A stretch of 64,000 bases of DNA from CAYFUR01 sp964346275 (GTDB lineage Bacteria; Sumerlaeota; Sumerlaeia; SLMS01), in the NCBI GenBank assembly GCA_964346275.1, contig CAYFUR010000004.1, positions 11,938-75,937 of the forward strand, in the 5' to 3' direction. The first letter of the stretch is position 1. Each line of letters opens with the position of its first letter. The notes under the pieces are model-generated. The model was not told the DNA's origin and ran no database searches. It saw only the letters and a program-made list of their open reading frames with translations. Positions 1 to 9,216 of the stretch are shown one piece after another. Made by a program: the position numbers and the translations under genes.

Positions 1-1478
1 TCGGTATTGACATGGAACAGGCCTGCCAGCTCCTTGCGCGCCTTGCTGTCGCCGCCCGCCGCCTGGCCCAGCAGCCTGAGCGCCCTGGGCGTGGCGCCGG
101 GCGCGCAATGGAAGCGCAGGGCGCTGTGGGGCGCGAAGTAGGCATCGTGGTGATGGCCGATCATGACGATGGGCTTGTCGAAAAGCCGCGCGTGTTCCTT
201 GAGCCTCATGGCGAACACGGGCGTCTGGTGGAGATAATCGCCATTCACCAGAACCAGGGCGTCGAAGCCGTCTTCCAGGTCGCCGTCGGCGTGCTCGAAA
301 GCCATCGTGGCCGCCTCCGACGCTTCGGATGACTGGAAGCTCATGCGCCAGTCGATATTGTCGTTGCCCAGGACCGTGCGGGCGAGTTTCGCCGCGAGGT
401 AGCCCTCCTCCATGGTCGCCCGGGGGCTGACCAAGGTGGCAATGGCGTCGGCTCCGTGGCGCTGTTTCACACCGGCGAGGCCCTCGGCGGCGGTTTTCAC
501 GGCTTCGGTGAAGGCGGAGGGAAGAAGCGTCTGGCCGATGCGGATACGGCTTTCGTCCCAACGCTTGTCGTTCAATGGATAATCGCTGCCAAAACGGGCG
601 ATATTATCGATGAATTCCTCGGTGTCTTCATTCACCGTGTAGGTGTTATGGTATTTGCGCGAGGGCGGCGTCGTGCGATAGAGCTTCCCGTTGCGGGTCC
701 AATGAGTAATCTTGGCACCCGAGGCGTCCCAGATGCTGGTGCTCTGGGTCTGGAGCAGTTCCCAGGGGCGGGCGCGGAAGCGGAAAGGTTTGCTGGTCAA
801 ACAGCCAACGGGGCAGATATCGATGACATTGCCGCTGAGGATGTTGGAGACGGGGCCGCGGCCGAAGGTTCCGATGTAGTTCATCTCGCCGCGGGCGAAG
901 ATACCCATCACGTGGTCGCCGGCGACCTCGTCGCAAAAGCGGACGCAGCGCGTGCACATGATGCACCGGTTGCGTTCGATATCGATGAGGGCGTCGAACT
1001 GGGGTTTCTTAAATTTGCGCTTCTTGTCGGCCATGCGTGCGTGGCCCTTGCCATACTCCATGCTGTAGCGCTGGAGCATGCATTCGCCACCGCGATCGCA
1101 GATCGGACAATCAAGCGGGTGGTTGGCCAGGAGGAATTCCATCATGCCGCCCTGGCAATCGCGCGCCAGCTCGGAATCGGTGAAGACATGCATCCCGGGC
1201 GTGATGGGCGTCTGACAGGCGATGGCCGGCTTGGGCAGCGGCATCACCTTGTTATCCTGTCGCGGATTAGGCAGGTGGACTTCCACGAGGCAGAGGCGGC
1301 AGTTCCCCGCCACGCTGAGGGAGGGATGCCAGCAGTAATGGGGAATGTAAACGCCTTCGCGGGCAGCCACGTTGATGATGGACTCGCCCTTTTTTCCAAC
1401 GACGGAGCGGCCATCAATGACGATTTCCACATCTTCCGAGCTGGGCGTGAGCGCCGGGTGGATACTTTGATCAGGCAT
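1..1478 (-). CDS. nuoG: NADH-quinone oxidoreductase subunit G, 3' end beyond window
   Basis: Large iron-sulfur subunit of the peripheral arm of respiratory complex I, passing electrons from the NADH module toward quinone. Reading leftward from the ATG at 1478, an N-terminal ferredoxin-like [2Fe-2S] domain carries Cys49 (YIPHYC) and then NCRLCLVEV. The His-Cys3 cluster signature HPLDCPICDRGGEC follows, then a 4Fe-4S signature CIMCTRCVRFC and a CPVGC segment, and then the start of the molybdopterin-oxidoreductase-like domain. About 492 codons are present without a stop, so the C-terminus lies left of the window. GGAAGGA just upstream of the ATG is a good ribosome-binding site. No nuoE or nuoF lies upstream, so it is the first gene of a leftward unit here. 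A soluble hydrogenase or formate dehydrogenase diaphorase subunit is possible, but the continuation after CPVGC fits NuoG better. Confidence 0.9.
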   Translation of the reverse strand, partial: MPDQSIHPALTPSSEDVEIVIDGRSVVGKKGESIINVAAREGVYIPHYCWHPSLSVAGNCRLCLVEVHLPNPRQDNKVMPLPKPAIACQTPITPGMHVFTDSELARDCQGGMMEFLLANHPLDCPICDRGGECMLQRYSMEYGKGHARMADKKRKFKKPQFDALIDIERNRCIMCTRCVRFCDEVAGDHVMGIFARGEMNYIGTFGRGPVSNILSGNVIDICPVGCLTSKPFRFRARPWELLQTQSTSIWDASGAKITHWTRNGKLYRTTPPSRKYHNTYTVNEDTEEFIDNIARFGSDYPLNDKRWDESRIRIGQTLLPSAFTEAVKTAAEGLAGVKQRHGADAIATLVSPRATMEEGYLAAKLARTVLGNDNIDWRMSFQSSEASEAATMAFEHADGDLEDGFDALVLVNGDYLHQTPVFAMRLKEHARLFDKPIVMIGHHHDAYFAPHSALRFHCAPGATPRALRLLGQAAGGDSKARKELAGLFHVNT

Positions 1479-1775
1479 AGGGTCCTTCCGATTGCGTGCG
1501 GCGGGTTCGGATCAATATACGTCCTGGGGGCGCGGAGGAGCGAATTCCAGACCTTCGCCGGGGCACCACCGTGGTCCGTGAATTTCTTCACGATCTTCCG
1601 GGCAATCAACGAGAAAGTGCGCGCAGCGGTCCGTTCTTGCCTCCGCCCGACGGTCCAAACCCTTTTTCAGCCCGGTCGTCATTTTCTTTCCCCGCTCCCC
1701 CGAACTCCAGTTGCCTCGCGGCGGCGGATTTCCCCATGAACGGGCCCATCCCAGTTTCTTTGAAGGAACAAGCCG
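1479..1775. other. Divergent intergenic region between nuoG and ung
   Basis: 297 bp separating two divergent starts. Reading frames on either strand run through it, but none resembles a known protein. It should hold the promoters of nuoG (leftward) and ung (rightward), although I see no convincing -35/-10 pair. Confidence 0.4.
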
Positions 1776-2471
1776 ATGCCAGCACAGCCGTCGATCACGG
1801 TGGAATGGAAATCGGGAACTCCCGCGCCGGGATGGCGCGAGGTCTTGCGTCCGGAATTCGAGAAACCTTACATGCAGGACTTGATTCAGTTTCTGAACCA
1901 AGACCGCGCCCGGCACACGATCTTTCCCGAGCCGAGAAACATTTTTCGCGCGTTCACCCTGACCGATTACGAGGATGTCAGCGTGGTGATTCTCGGCCAG
2001 GATCCCTATCATGGACCGGGACAGGCAAACGGCCTGGCCTTTTCCGTGTGGGACGAGGTGCGGATTCCCCCTTCGCTGATCAATATCTATAAGGAAATCG
2101 AGTCCGATACCGGCAAGCGGCCGCCCGCCAGCGGCGATCTGGATCGCTGGGCGCGCCAGGGCGTTTTCCTGCTGAACACGGTTCTGACGGTGCGGCGCAG
2201 CCAGGCCAATTCCCACCGCGGCAAGGGATGGGAGAAATTCACCGCTCGGGTGATCGAGGCTCTTTCGGAAAGGCCCGACCCGATGGTCTTCATGCTGTGG
2301 GGGCGAAACGCGCGGGACCACGAGCCCCTGATCGACGGATCGCGCCACCTGGTGCTGAAAGCGCCCCACCCAAGCCCCATGTCGGCGGATCGCGGTTTTT
2401 TCGGATGCCGCCATTTCAGCCAGGCCAACGAATTCCTGGAGCGCCACGGGCGCCAGCGCATCGACTGGTGA
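1776..2471 (+). CDS. ung: Uracil-DNA glycosylase (family 1)
   Basis: Removes uracil from DNA to start base-excision repair. The protein is 231 aa, close to the usual family length. The catalytic water-activating loop GQDPYHGPGQANGLAFSV starts near residue 74 with Asp76. The leucine-loop motif HPSPMSADRGFFG with the catalytic His is near the C-terminus. The uracil-recognition Asn lies in VFLLNTVLTV. The start is chosen because GAAGGA precedes the ATG at good spacing. It is the first rightward gene after the divergent region shared with nuoG and is followed 140 bp later by a secreted protein of unknown role. Confidence 0.97.
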   Translation: MPAQPSITVEWKSGTPAPGWREVLRPEFEKPYMQDLIQFLNQDRARHTIFPEPRNIFRAFTLTDYEDVSVVILGQDPYHGPGQANGLAFSVWDEVRIPPSLINIYKEIESDTGKRPPASGDLDRWARQGVFLLNTVLTVRRSQANSHRGKGWEKFTARVIEALSERPDPMVFMLWGRNARDHEPLIDGSRHLVLKAPHPSPMSADRGFFGCRHFSQANEFLERHGRQRIDW

Positions 2472-2611
2472 AGGCAAACTCTCGGGCCCCGGCGAGGGTC
2501 GCCTTGTCTGAAACGGAAAGCCCGATTGACCGGGCGGCGGAGAAGCCTTATCCGTTCCGACCGCGCAGGAGGGGACAAGCCCTCCATTCCCAAAAACGAC
2601 CACGAATTGAA

Positions 2612-3868
2612 ATGTCCATGAATTGTTGCCAAGCCATCGCAGCCGCCATCCTCCTCGCTCTTCTCGCCGCGGCGACCGATGCCCGCGCCGCCGAGGAAAA
2701 CGGCCAACAGAGTCTTCTGATTGCTCCGGCCGCGGATTACAGCGGCCTTGATGGGGCGCCGGAGGACAGCTCCTACGCCCACCCTCAATTCGGCCCCGTG
2801 ATGGAATGCGGCAGCATCGATCGCCAGTTCGTTCTGGCAAACTCGAAGATCGTCCAGGGCGAGCCCGTTCTTTTCCGTCTGGTGCTGGAATCCCAGCAGC
2901 CGCGGGTGAAGCGCGAGTTCCAGGCGCGGCTGGCTTACGGAACCGACGTTCAGATCTTTGTGGACCCGCCGGAGGGACTCCGCCGCTACGAATACCTCGG
3001 CCTCGAGCAAGGCTCCGTTGTCCCCAACGGCGTTCTGGAGATGGAAGGCTTCAGCCGGTTTCGATTCGATTTCCGCCTCGCCGTGGACGAACACACCGTC
3101 ACCGGGGCGGCCTTTGAAGAGCCCGGGACGTATAAGCTCCGGGTTCAGTTGAAGTGCATTATCGCGGGAAAGCCCATGGGCGACCTGGACATGGGCGAGT
3201 TTACCCTGGAAGTCGAGGAAGCCACGGGGGACGACGCACAGGCCCTGGAAATCCTGAACGACTATCGAATCTTCGAGTATTTCCAACTCCACACCGCCCA
3301 GTATCCCAGCGGCCGCGCTCCATTGAGCGGAGAGCAGGTGCGCAAGCTGGAACGCGTGGTGGAGCTTTGTCCCGATGCCGCCCTGCGGCCCCACGCGATG
3401 ATCGTCCTGGCGGATTATTACCGCCGCCAGGGCCAGCCGGACCAGTCCATCGAATTGCTCCAGCAGGTGCGGCAACGGTATGCGGGGACTCCCCTGGCGC
3501 AGGAGGCGCTGTTTGCGGAATTGCGCGCCAACATGGCGCTGCGGCGAGACGAACGCGCCCGCGAGCTGTTTACCCAGGCTTGGCAGGATCCCGTTGCCAC
3601 CCAGGTTATTTTTCCCGGAGGAACGTATTGGTCCAACTTTGTCAAACCCTTTCAGAAAGAGCGCCAGGACACCCAGTGGATGGTTTTCAGCGAACCGGGC
3701 GAAGACCCGGAGATGGCGGGCGAAGGAGCCAGCGGCCCCACCCTGAAGCTGGATCCAGAGGTACGCGCGCAGTTTGGGCTGCCGGAGGAAGTGACCACGG
3801 ACCAGCTCAACGAGGCACTGAACCGGGCCATCCGAGCGGCGCCGAGGCAAGAGGTTGAGACAGAGTGA
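2612..3868 (+). CDS. Secreted hypothetical protein with helical repeats
   Basis: 418 aa, not recognised as a named family. The N-terminus has a hydrophobic signal peptide (AIAAAILLALLAAATDARA) with likely cleavage after ARA, so it is exported. The first half (about residues 60-210) looks beta-rich. Residues 240-330 contain helical, TPR-like repeats (ALRPHAMIVLADYYRRQG and following). The tail is acidic and Glu-rich. The frame stays open far upstream (to about 2228, inside ung), but the signal peptide places the real start at ATG 2612, or ATG 2618 (MNCC) as an alternative. Between ung and recA it has no obvious functional link. Likely a periplasmic or lipid-facing protein; function unknown. 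Confidence 0.75.
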   Translation: MSMNCCQAIAAAILLALLAAATDARAAEENGQQSLLIAPAADYSGLDGAPEDSSYAHPQFGPVMECGSIDRQFVLANSKIVQGEPVLFRLVLESQQPRVKREFQARLAYGTDVQIFVDPPEGLRRYEYLGLEQGSVVPNGVLEMEGFSRFRFDFRLAVDEHTVTGAAFEEPGTYKLRVQLKCIIAGKPMGDLDMGEFTLEVEEATGDDAQALEILNDYRIFEYFQLHTAQYPSGRAPLSGEQVRKLERVVELCPDAALRPHAMIVLADYYRRQGQPDQSIELLQQVRQRYAGTPLAQEALFAELRANMALRRDERARELFTQAWQDPVATQVIFPGGTYWSNFVKPFQKERQDTQWMVFSEPGEDPEMAGEGASGPTLKLDPEVRAQFGLPEEVTTDQLNEALNRAIRAAPRQEVETE

Positions 3869-3970
3869 TGGCGGCGGCGTTTTCGCTTTTTGTTCACCTC
3901 TCCCCTTGACACGCACCCACGCGCCTGACTGACTGAAAAGAGACCTTATCTTCTCCGCTGGGAGTTACTC

Positions 3971-5104
3971 ATGGCGACCTCTTCTCGCTCGAAGTCCATG
4001 CCGTCCACGCAGGAACGGGGCGACAAGTCCCTGGAGCTGGCTCTGACCCAAATCCGCCGGAGCTATGGCGACGGCGTAATCATGCGCTATGGCGAGCGCA
4101 CCGACCGAAATATGGATGTGATCTCAAGCGGCTCGATTTCCCTGAATCGCGCCCTGGGTATTTGGGGCTTTCCGCGGGGGCGCGTGGTGGAAATCTACGG
4201 TCCGGAATCCAGCGGCAAAACGACACTCGCCCTCCAAGTCGTGGCCAACGCCCAGAAAAACGGCGGCACGGCGGCGTATATCGATGCGGAGCACGCACTC
4301 GATCCGAAATATACGCGGGCGCTCGGCGTGAATATGGACGAGTTGCTGATCAGCCAGCCGGACTTTGGCGAGCAGGCGCTGGATATTTGCGAGACGCTGG
4401 TGCGATCAAACAGCGTGGACGTGGTGGTGATCGATTCCGTGGCGGCGCTGGTGCCGCGGGCGGAAATCGAAGGGGAGATCGGCGACAGCTTTGTCGGCCT
4501 GCAGGCCCGCCTCATGAGCCAGGCGCTGCGCAAGCTCACCGGCGCCATCGGCCACTCGAAAACCATGGTCATCTTCATCAACCAGATCCGCGAGAAAATC
4601 GGCGTCATGTTTGGCAGCCCGGAGACAACAACCGGGGGGCGCGCGCTGAAATTCTACAGCTCGGTCCGCGTCGACGTGCGCCGCATTGGCGGCATCAAGG
4701 ACGCCGACCAGAACATCGGCAACCGCATCCGGGCCCGCGTGGTGAAGAACAAATGCGCCGCGCCGTTCCGCGATGCCGAATTCGACATCCTTTTCGGTGA
4801 AGGGATCAGCCGCGAAGGCGACGTGCTGGATCTCGGCGTGCAGATGCAAGTGGTGGACAAGAGCGGCGCCTGGTTTTCCTATCAGGGTGAGCGGCTCGGC
4901 CAGGGGCGTGAAAAGTCCCGCGACTTCCTTCGCCAGAATCCCGATCTTCTGGAAAAGATCGAACAGGAAATCAAGATCGCCTGCGGTGTGATCGAGGATA
5001 AGGACCAGCCCGCGGAGCAGGCTGCGGAACAGGCCGCCGAGCCCGCCGAAGAGCCGAAGGAAAAGGAAGCCGCCGCCAGCGGCAATTCCAAAAGCAAGAA
5101 ATAA
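3971..5104 (+). CDS. recA: Recombinase RecA
   Basis: DNA-dependent ATPase that forms the strand-exchange filament in homologous recombination and activates the SOS response. The protein is 377 aa. Walker A GPESSGKT is at residues 77-84; Walker B lies around VVVIDSVAALVPRAE; the DNA-binding loops contain MFGSPETTTGGRALKF. The C-terminal tail is rich in Ala/Glu (AEQAAEQAAEPAEE), as in many RecA proteins. GGAG precedes the ATG. A TTGACA at 3906-3911 could be a -35 element, but no clear -10 or SOS operator is visible. The stop is only 3 nt before pdxB, so the two are probably co-transcribed. A Trp in GIWGFPRGR, where Gly is usual, is a small oddity. Confidence 0.98.
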   Translation: MATSSRSKSMPSTQERGDKSLELALTQIRRSYGDGVIMRYGERTDRNMDVISSGSISLNRALGIWGFPRGRVVEIYGPESSGKTTLALQVVANAQKNGGTAAYIDAEHALDPKYTRALGVNMDELLISQPDFGEQALDICETLVRSNSVDVVVIDSVAALVPRAEIEGEIGDSFVGLQARLMSQALRKLTGAIGHSKTMVIFINQIREKIGVMFGSPETTTGGRALKFYSSVRVDVRRIGGIKDADQNIGNRIRARVVKNKCAAPFRDAEFDILFGEGISREGDVLDLGVQMQVVDKSGAWFSYQGERLGQGREKSRDFLRQNPDLLEKIEQEIKIACGVIEDKDQPAEQAAEQAAEPAEEPKEKEAAASGNSKSKK

Positions 5105-5107
5105 CAC

Positions 5108-6241
5108 ATGATCCTGGTTGCCGATGAGAATATCCCCCTCGCGGGAGAGGCATTTGCCCCATTCGGCGAGGTGAGGCTGTTGCCCGGCCGGGAAATGACT
5201 CGCGAACATCTCGGGGAGGCCGATGCGCTCGTGGTGCGTTCGGTGACGAAGGTGAACGCGGAGTTGCTGGAAGGCACGCCGGTGCGCTTTGTGGGAACGG
5301 CGACCATCGGCACGGACCATCTGGACAAAGCTTACCTGAAAGAGCGCGGAATCCTTTGGAACAGCGCGGCGGGCTGCAACGCCCGCTCGGTGGTGGAGTG
5401 GGTTTTGGCGGCGCTGGTGGAATACTGCCTCGCGGTGCGGCTCGATTGGAAGGACATGACGCTGGGCATCGTGGGGCACGGCAACATCGGTTCGCGCCTG
5501 GCGCCGGTGGCGCGGGAGCTGGGCATGCGGGTGCTGGTCAATGATCCGCCCCTGGCGGACAGCGGCCAGCTTGACGAATCAGCCAGCCTGGAAACCGTGT
5601 TGCGGGAAAGCGATGCAGTCACGCTCCACGTGCCGTATACACGGGAAGAACCGCATCCTACCCATCACCTGATCGGCTGGAACGAGCTGGAGCTGATGAA
5701 GCCGCACTCGGCGCTGTTGAATTCGTCGCGCGGTGCCGTTCTGGATAACGAAGCGGCTTTCACCTTCACCAAGGCCGACATGCTGCTCTTTCTTCTCGAC
5801 GTCTTCGAGAACGAGCCGGCGCCGATGCGGGACCTCGTCAAGTTCTCCCTCATCTCCACTCCGCATATTGCGGGATATTCCTTTGAGGGAAAAGTTAACG
5901 GCACGCGCATGATGGCGGAGGCCCTTGGAATATTCTTCGAAAGCCCCTCGACATGGCTTCCGCCGCTCGGGCCGCCGGCGGACAACGAGATCGAAGTTTC
6001 ATCGCGCAAGCCCATGTATGCGCTGCGCGAGGCCATGGCGCGAAGTTACAACATCCGCCTGGACAACAACGATTTAAAGGAAGGCCTGGCGCTGGAAGAA
6101 GACGCCGATTGGGCGCGGCACTTCGATTCGCTACGAAAGAATTACCGCCAGCGGCGCGAGTTCGCAAACTACCGCGTGAATAAAACGGGGGACGAGCGCC
6201 TGGATTCCAGCCTCGCGGCGATGGGCTTCCAGCTTATTTAA
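5108..6241 (+). CDS. pdxB: Erythronate-4-phosphate dehydrogenase
   Basis: NAD-dependent oxidation of 4-phosphoerythronate, the second step of the deoxyxylulose-5-phosphate-dependent vitamin B6 pathway. The 377 aa match PdxB closely at the N-terminus: DENIPLAGEAF, DALVVRSVTKVN and RFVGTATIGTDHLD. The nucleotide-binding motif is GIVGHGNIGSRLAP. The catalytic Arg is in NSSRGAVLDN, the Glu in LDVFENEP and the His in STPHIAGYSFEGK. A C-terminal PdxB-type extension follows. It begins 3 nt after recA and ends overlapping by 8 nt the stop of the convergent membrane glycosyltransferase. A generic D-3-phosphoglycerate dehydrogenase is less likely because of the SFEGKVNGTRMM segment. Confidence 0.93.
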   Translation: MILVADENIPLAGEAFAPFGEVRLLPGREMTREHLGEADALVVRSVTKVNAELLEGTPVRFVGTATIGTDHLDKAYLKERGILWNSAAGCNARSVVEWVLAALVEYCLAVRLDWKDMTLGIVGHGNIGSRLAPVARELGMRVLVNDPPLADSGQLDESASLETVLRESDAVTLHVPYTREEPHPTHHLIGWNELELMKPHSALLNSSRGAVLDNEAAFTFTKADMLLFLLDVFENEPAPMRDLVKFSLISTPHIAGYSFEGKVNGTRMMAEALGIFFESPSTWLPPLGPPADNEIEVSSRKPMYALREAMARSYNIRLDNNDLKEGLALEEDADWARHFDSLRKNYRQRREFANYRVNKTGDERLDSSLAAMGFQLI

Positions 6242-7910
6242 CGCGCCACCAGCGCTCGAACTGCTCCGGAGTGGGGCCAACGGAAATCGCCTCCATCTCT
6301 TCCCCGCGGTCCAGGCCGCTCCGTATATACACCATATAGCCAACCTGCATGACATCGCCCCGGGGGTTCAGCATCCACCGAGGGCGATACATCTCGCGGA
6401 AGGCGGGATGATCAAAGACGGGCCAGAGAGCCTGAACATGCGGGCGCAACCGCCAGTCGCGCGGCCAGAACGTGGTGTCGCGGTGCGTTTCGACAACGAT
6501 ATACGCCGGGGCGCGCTTGCGCAGATAGGCCGCGCTCAGCCCATCGCGCGCGACCGCCGCATCCATGAGGCCCAGCAGGTCGATGATTGTCTGGTCCGGC
6601 CCCGCGTAATAGCCGAACTGGCCCACCTGGTCGGCCGCCAGAACGGCTTCCGAAGGCAGATTCTCCCGGACCCACAAACCCGCCTGGGCATTGATAAAGA
6701 CCGGATCGTGAAAATACCAGCGCAGGCGCTCGGCCAGGTTCCACGTTCCCGCGTCGAAGAGACGCGCCAGGAAACGCGATCGGGGCGCATCGGTGTTTCC
6801 GCGAAAGTAACCTTCGCCCGAGGTATAGACCTGGAGCGGAACAAGCACCAAAAAGACCCCGGCGAGCAACGGCGCGGCAAGGCTGCTCTTCCCCGCTACG
6901 GTTCGTTTCGCGGCCCGCTCCGCAAAAAGGCAGACCAGGAACCAAAGGCCGACCACGCTGGGCACGAGGATGGGAATCATATAGCGAAAGCCCACGTTGA
7001 GCAGCGTCCCCGCCTTGATCTGGAAAGCGGCGGCGGCAAGCCAGGTGGCCAGGCCTCCCACCGCGAGAGGACGGAAACGCCGCGGGCCCAGCCCGGCAAT
7101 CAACCCCGCGAAACCGAGCAGCGGCACACCCGCATGAGAGCCGCTCAAGGCGGCAATCTCGCCCAACCCGCCTCCTGAAGGACGCTTCGCAACGACGGTA
7201 TTCGGAAGCCACGCATCATAGTAGAAGCGCCGGAACAGCATCTGGAGAACGAAGAATCCGATCGGCCAGGCGAGGTAGGAAGCGACGGCTGTCCACTCGC
7301 TTCCCCTTGCGCGAAAACCATCATCCTCCTGGCTATCTAAATAGACAGCGGGAGCCAGGGCCAGCGCGAAGCCGATTCCCTCGGGCCGCGTCCACGCGGC
7401 CAATCCCGCCAGCAGCCCTGCGACCCAGAGCCGCCCTCCGCCGCCAATCACAAACAGGGCCGCACCCAGCAGGGCTGCATAGAAAACCGTCTCCAGGCCA
7501 CGATCGTCGTGGTAATGCAAGTAGGGTTCAACCACCAGCGCAACGGGCAGCCACCAGGCCGCCCACCAGCGGTCGCGTCCATTCGCCAGACGCAGCGCCA
7601 TCCACCACGCAAGAACGACAAGGCCCGCAAAGGAAAGCGTGGACAGGATCCTCGCCGCGACATGCAAACGCGCCCCAATCCATTCGAACGGAGTGAGCAC
7701 CAGAACCCACAGGAGGTTGGAATATCCTTCGACGAATTCGCCGCGATTATAGACAAGGCCCCAGCCACGGGCGAGGTTCCGTGTATATCGGAAGGAAATA
7801 AAGGCGTCCTCGCCGAGATGGCTATACGTGGCGAGGGCGAGAAGGAAAAACAGCCCGATCAGGGCCGCCAGCCAGGCCCATTCGATTCTCGAAGGGGACT
7901 CCCTATTCAC
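6234..7910 (-). CDS. GT-C fold membrane glycosyltransferase (AftB/GT39-like)
   Basis: Predicted polytopic membrane enzyme (558 aa) that would transfer a sugar from a polyprenyl-phosphate donor on the outer face of the inner membrane. An N-terminal TM helix (WLAALIGLFFLLALATYSHL) is followed by EDAFISFRYTRNLARG, the acidic loop-1 motif of GT-C enzymes, then VYNRGEFVEGYSNLLW, typical of AftB-like arabinosyltransferases. At least eight more hydrophobic segments follow, and then a soluble C-terminal domain. The start is taken at GTG 7910, which overlaps the stop of the deacetylase gene by 8 nt; the frame is open further upstream, but that would mean long overlap. It is the last gene of a leftward four-gene unit. 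Sugar and acceptor are unknown. Confidence 0.8.
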   Translation of the reverse strand: MNRESPSRIEWAWLAALIGLFFLLALATYSHLGEDAFISFRYTRNLARGWGLVYNRGEFVEGYSNLLWVLVLTPFEWIGARLHVAARILSTLSFAGLVVLAWWMALRLANGRDRWWAAWWLPVALVVEPYLHYHDDRGLETVFYAALLGAALFVIGGGGRLWVAGLLAGLAAWTRPEGIGFALALAPAVYLDSQEDDGFRARGSEWTAVASYLAWPIGFFVLQMLFRRFYYDAWLPNTVVAKRPSGGGLGEIAALSGSHAGVPLLGFAGLIAGLGPRRFRPLAVGGLATWLAAAAFQIKAGTLLNVGFRYMIPILVPSVVGLWFLVCLFAERAAKRTVAGKSSLAAPLLAGVFLVLVPLQVYTSGEGYFRGNTDAPRSRFLARLFDAGTWNLAERLRWYFHDPVFINAQAGLWVRENLPSEAVLAADQVGQFGYYAGPDQTIIDLLGLMDAAVARDGLSAAYLRKRAPAYIVVETHRDTTFWPRDWRLRPHVQALWPVFDHPAFREMYRPRWMLNPRGDVMQVGYMVYIRSGLDRGEEMEAISVGPTPEQFERWWRVK

Positions 7911-8862
7911 GAAGCCCCTCCGCGTCCAGGCGGCGCCGGGCGTATTCGTCCGCGCGCACGACGTCGAATGCGCGGGAGAACTCTTCCACAATGCGGCGCA
8001 GCCGCCGTTCCTTCTCTTCGCCGCTCATGGCGAATCCGCCCAGCCTGGGGCGCCGCTGGCGAAAAACGATCGGGCGGGAGCAATCGGTTCCATCAATGGC
8101 GTGGAGCAACAGCAGCACGGGGCGGCGCTTTGCCGCAAGCCGCTCGAAGAGCGTAGCAAGGCGCCCGCGTGAAAGCGGCAGAAGCGAAGCGCCGGTCAGG
8201 GGCAAACGCATGCCGGGAGTCGTGCCCACCGGTATTTCAAGGAATGGAACACGGCGGTCCGGCGGGGCAGGCTTGCGGAGCTTGTAAGGAAGCGGTCTAT
8301 ACGGCTTTCTCGGGGCGCGGCCATAGGCGATCCGGCCGAACTGGCGCTTGCCGGGGTTCCAGCGCTGGGCGAGCCAGGCATCCGCGAGGCGAAGCACCGG
8401 CGAGAGATAAGTTGGTAAAATCGAGGCGTCGTAGAGGTAACCCTGGGCACGGACCAGGCGGACAATGCGCGCATCGATATCATAACCAGGCGATCGAAAG
8501 CCGCGCGGCGCGGCGCCGATCTGGAGCAGGCTGCGATGCGTCCGCGTGATTTCGCCCTTGATCAATCCCGCCGGCTCCAGAGTCAGGCCGATCCGGTGCG
8601 TATAGCTGTGGTTGCCGATTTCGTAGCCGCGATGGATGAGCTTTCGCGCGATGCGGCGCTTGGCATCAATCTCAAGATCGCGGCCGACCAGAAAAAAGGA
8701 TGCGGGGATACCGGCTTTCTGAAACAGGGAGTCCAGCCGGGGAACCCCTTCGCTCCAGCATGGATCCTCGCGAAAGCTGTTGCCCTCGGGCCGGTTATAG
8801 CAAGCCCGCACGGCCCAGAGCCCGTCCACGTCAACCTGGAGAAATCCCTTGGGCCGGCTCAT
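7903..8862 (-). CDS. Polysaccharide deacetylase family protein (NodB-like)
   Basis: Carbohydrate esterase-4 type protein (319 aa), predicted to remove acetyl groups from an N-acetylated glycan. The first catalytic motif is QVDVDG near the N-terminus. The metal-binding His pair is in IGNHSYTH, and the third motif is GFRSPGYD. No signal peptide is visible, so it may act in the cytoplasm, as do deacetylases working on lipid-linked sugars. The ATG at 8862 is chosen because GAGGG lies 6 nt upstream; a TTG at 8880 is a weaker option. It sits between acylphosphatase and the GT-C glycosyltransferase, with which it overlaps, so both probably serve one glycan pathway. Confidence 0.88.
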   Translation of the reverse strand: MSRPKGFLQVDVDGLWAVRACYNRPEGNSFREDPCWSEGVPRLDSLFQKAGIPASFFLVGRDLEIDAKRRIARKLIHRGYEIGNHSYTHRIGLTLEPAGLIKGEITRTHRSLLQIGAAPRGFRSPGYDIDARIVRLVRAQGYLYDASILPTYLSPVLRLADAWLAQRWNPGKRQFGRIAYGRAPRKPYRPLPYKLRKPAPPDRRVPFLEIPVGTTPGMRLPLTGASLLPLSRGRLATLFERLAAKRRPVLLLLHAIDGTDCSRPIVFRQRRPRLGGFAMSGEEKERRLRRIVEEFSRAFDVVRADEYARRRLDAEGLRE

Positions 8863-8886
8863 GGTTGCCCTCGAATCCAAGAACGT

Positions 8887-9177
8887 TCAGCGAACAATAT
8901 CAAAACTCTCGTGAGACGGCTCCTCATGCCTCCACTCGAGATCGATGTCCGCCACTTGCGACATGACCGGGCCGCGATAAAGGTCGGTCAGGAATTCCGT
9001 CAGATCCAGCTCTTCACCCTGGGCGAAAACCTCGACGGTGCCATCGGGCCGGTTGCGAACCCAGCCTTTTACATTGTGCTTTCGCGCGGCTTCGCGTGTA
9101 TAGACGCGGAATCCGACGCCCTGGACGCGCCCTTTCACGATGGCATGGAGGCTGTTCGCATCTTTCTCTTCACTCAT
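8887..9177 (-). CDS. acyP: Acylphosphatase
   Basis: Small cytosolic enzyme (96 aa) hydrolysing acyl-phosphate bonds. The substrate-binding loop GRVQGVGFRVYTREAA contains the conserved Arg that binds phosphate. The catalytic Asn is in GWVRNRPDGTVEV. Length and fold order are normal for the family. The ATG at 9177 is preceded by AAGGA with 7 nt spacing. It lies 39 nt after the response-regulator gene and 24 nt before the deacetylase, in one leftward unit. One copy of the repeated octamer (9098-9105) encodes the Val-Tyr-Thr of the active-site loop. Confidence 0.95.
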   Translation of the reverse strand: MSEEKDANSLHAIVKGRVQGVGFRVYTREAARKHNVKGWVRNRPDGTVEVFAQGEELDLTEFLTDLYRGPVMSQVADIDLEWRHEEPSHESFDIVR

Positions 9178-9216
9178 ACGCAATCCTTGTTTCGATCTTT
9201 GCTCTCCCCTGCGGCT

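Noticed and set aside
456..1739. Long rightward open frame of 427 codons over nuoG
   Set aside because: It is antisense to the nuoG frame, which carries all expected iron-sulfur motifs; the rightward translation has no recognisable domain.
1512..2840. Leftward open frame of 442 codons opposite ung
   Set aside because: Antisense shadow of ung and the next gene; high G+C makes long false frames common here.
2087..3916. Leftward open frame of 609 codons opposite the secreted hypothetical gene
   Set aside because: No homology and no ribosome-binding site; the plus strand has a signal peptide and continuous sense.
3905..3970. LexA/SOS box before recA
   Set aside because: No paired GAAC/GTTC or CTGT/ACAG element at suitable spacing is present.
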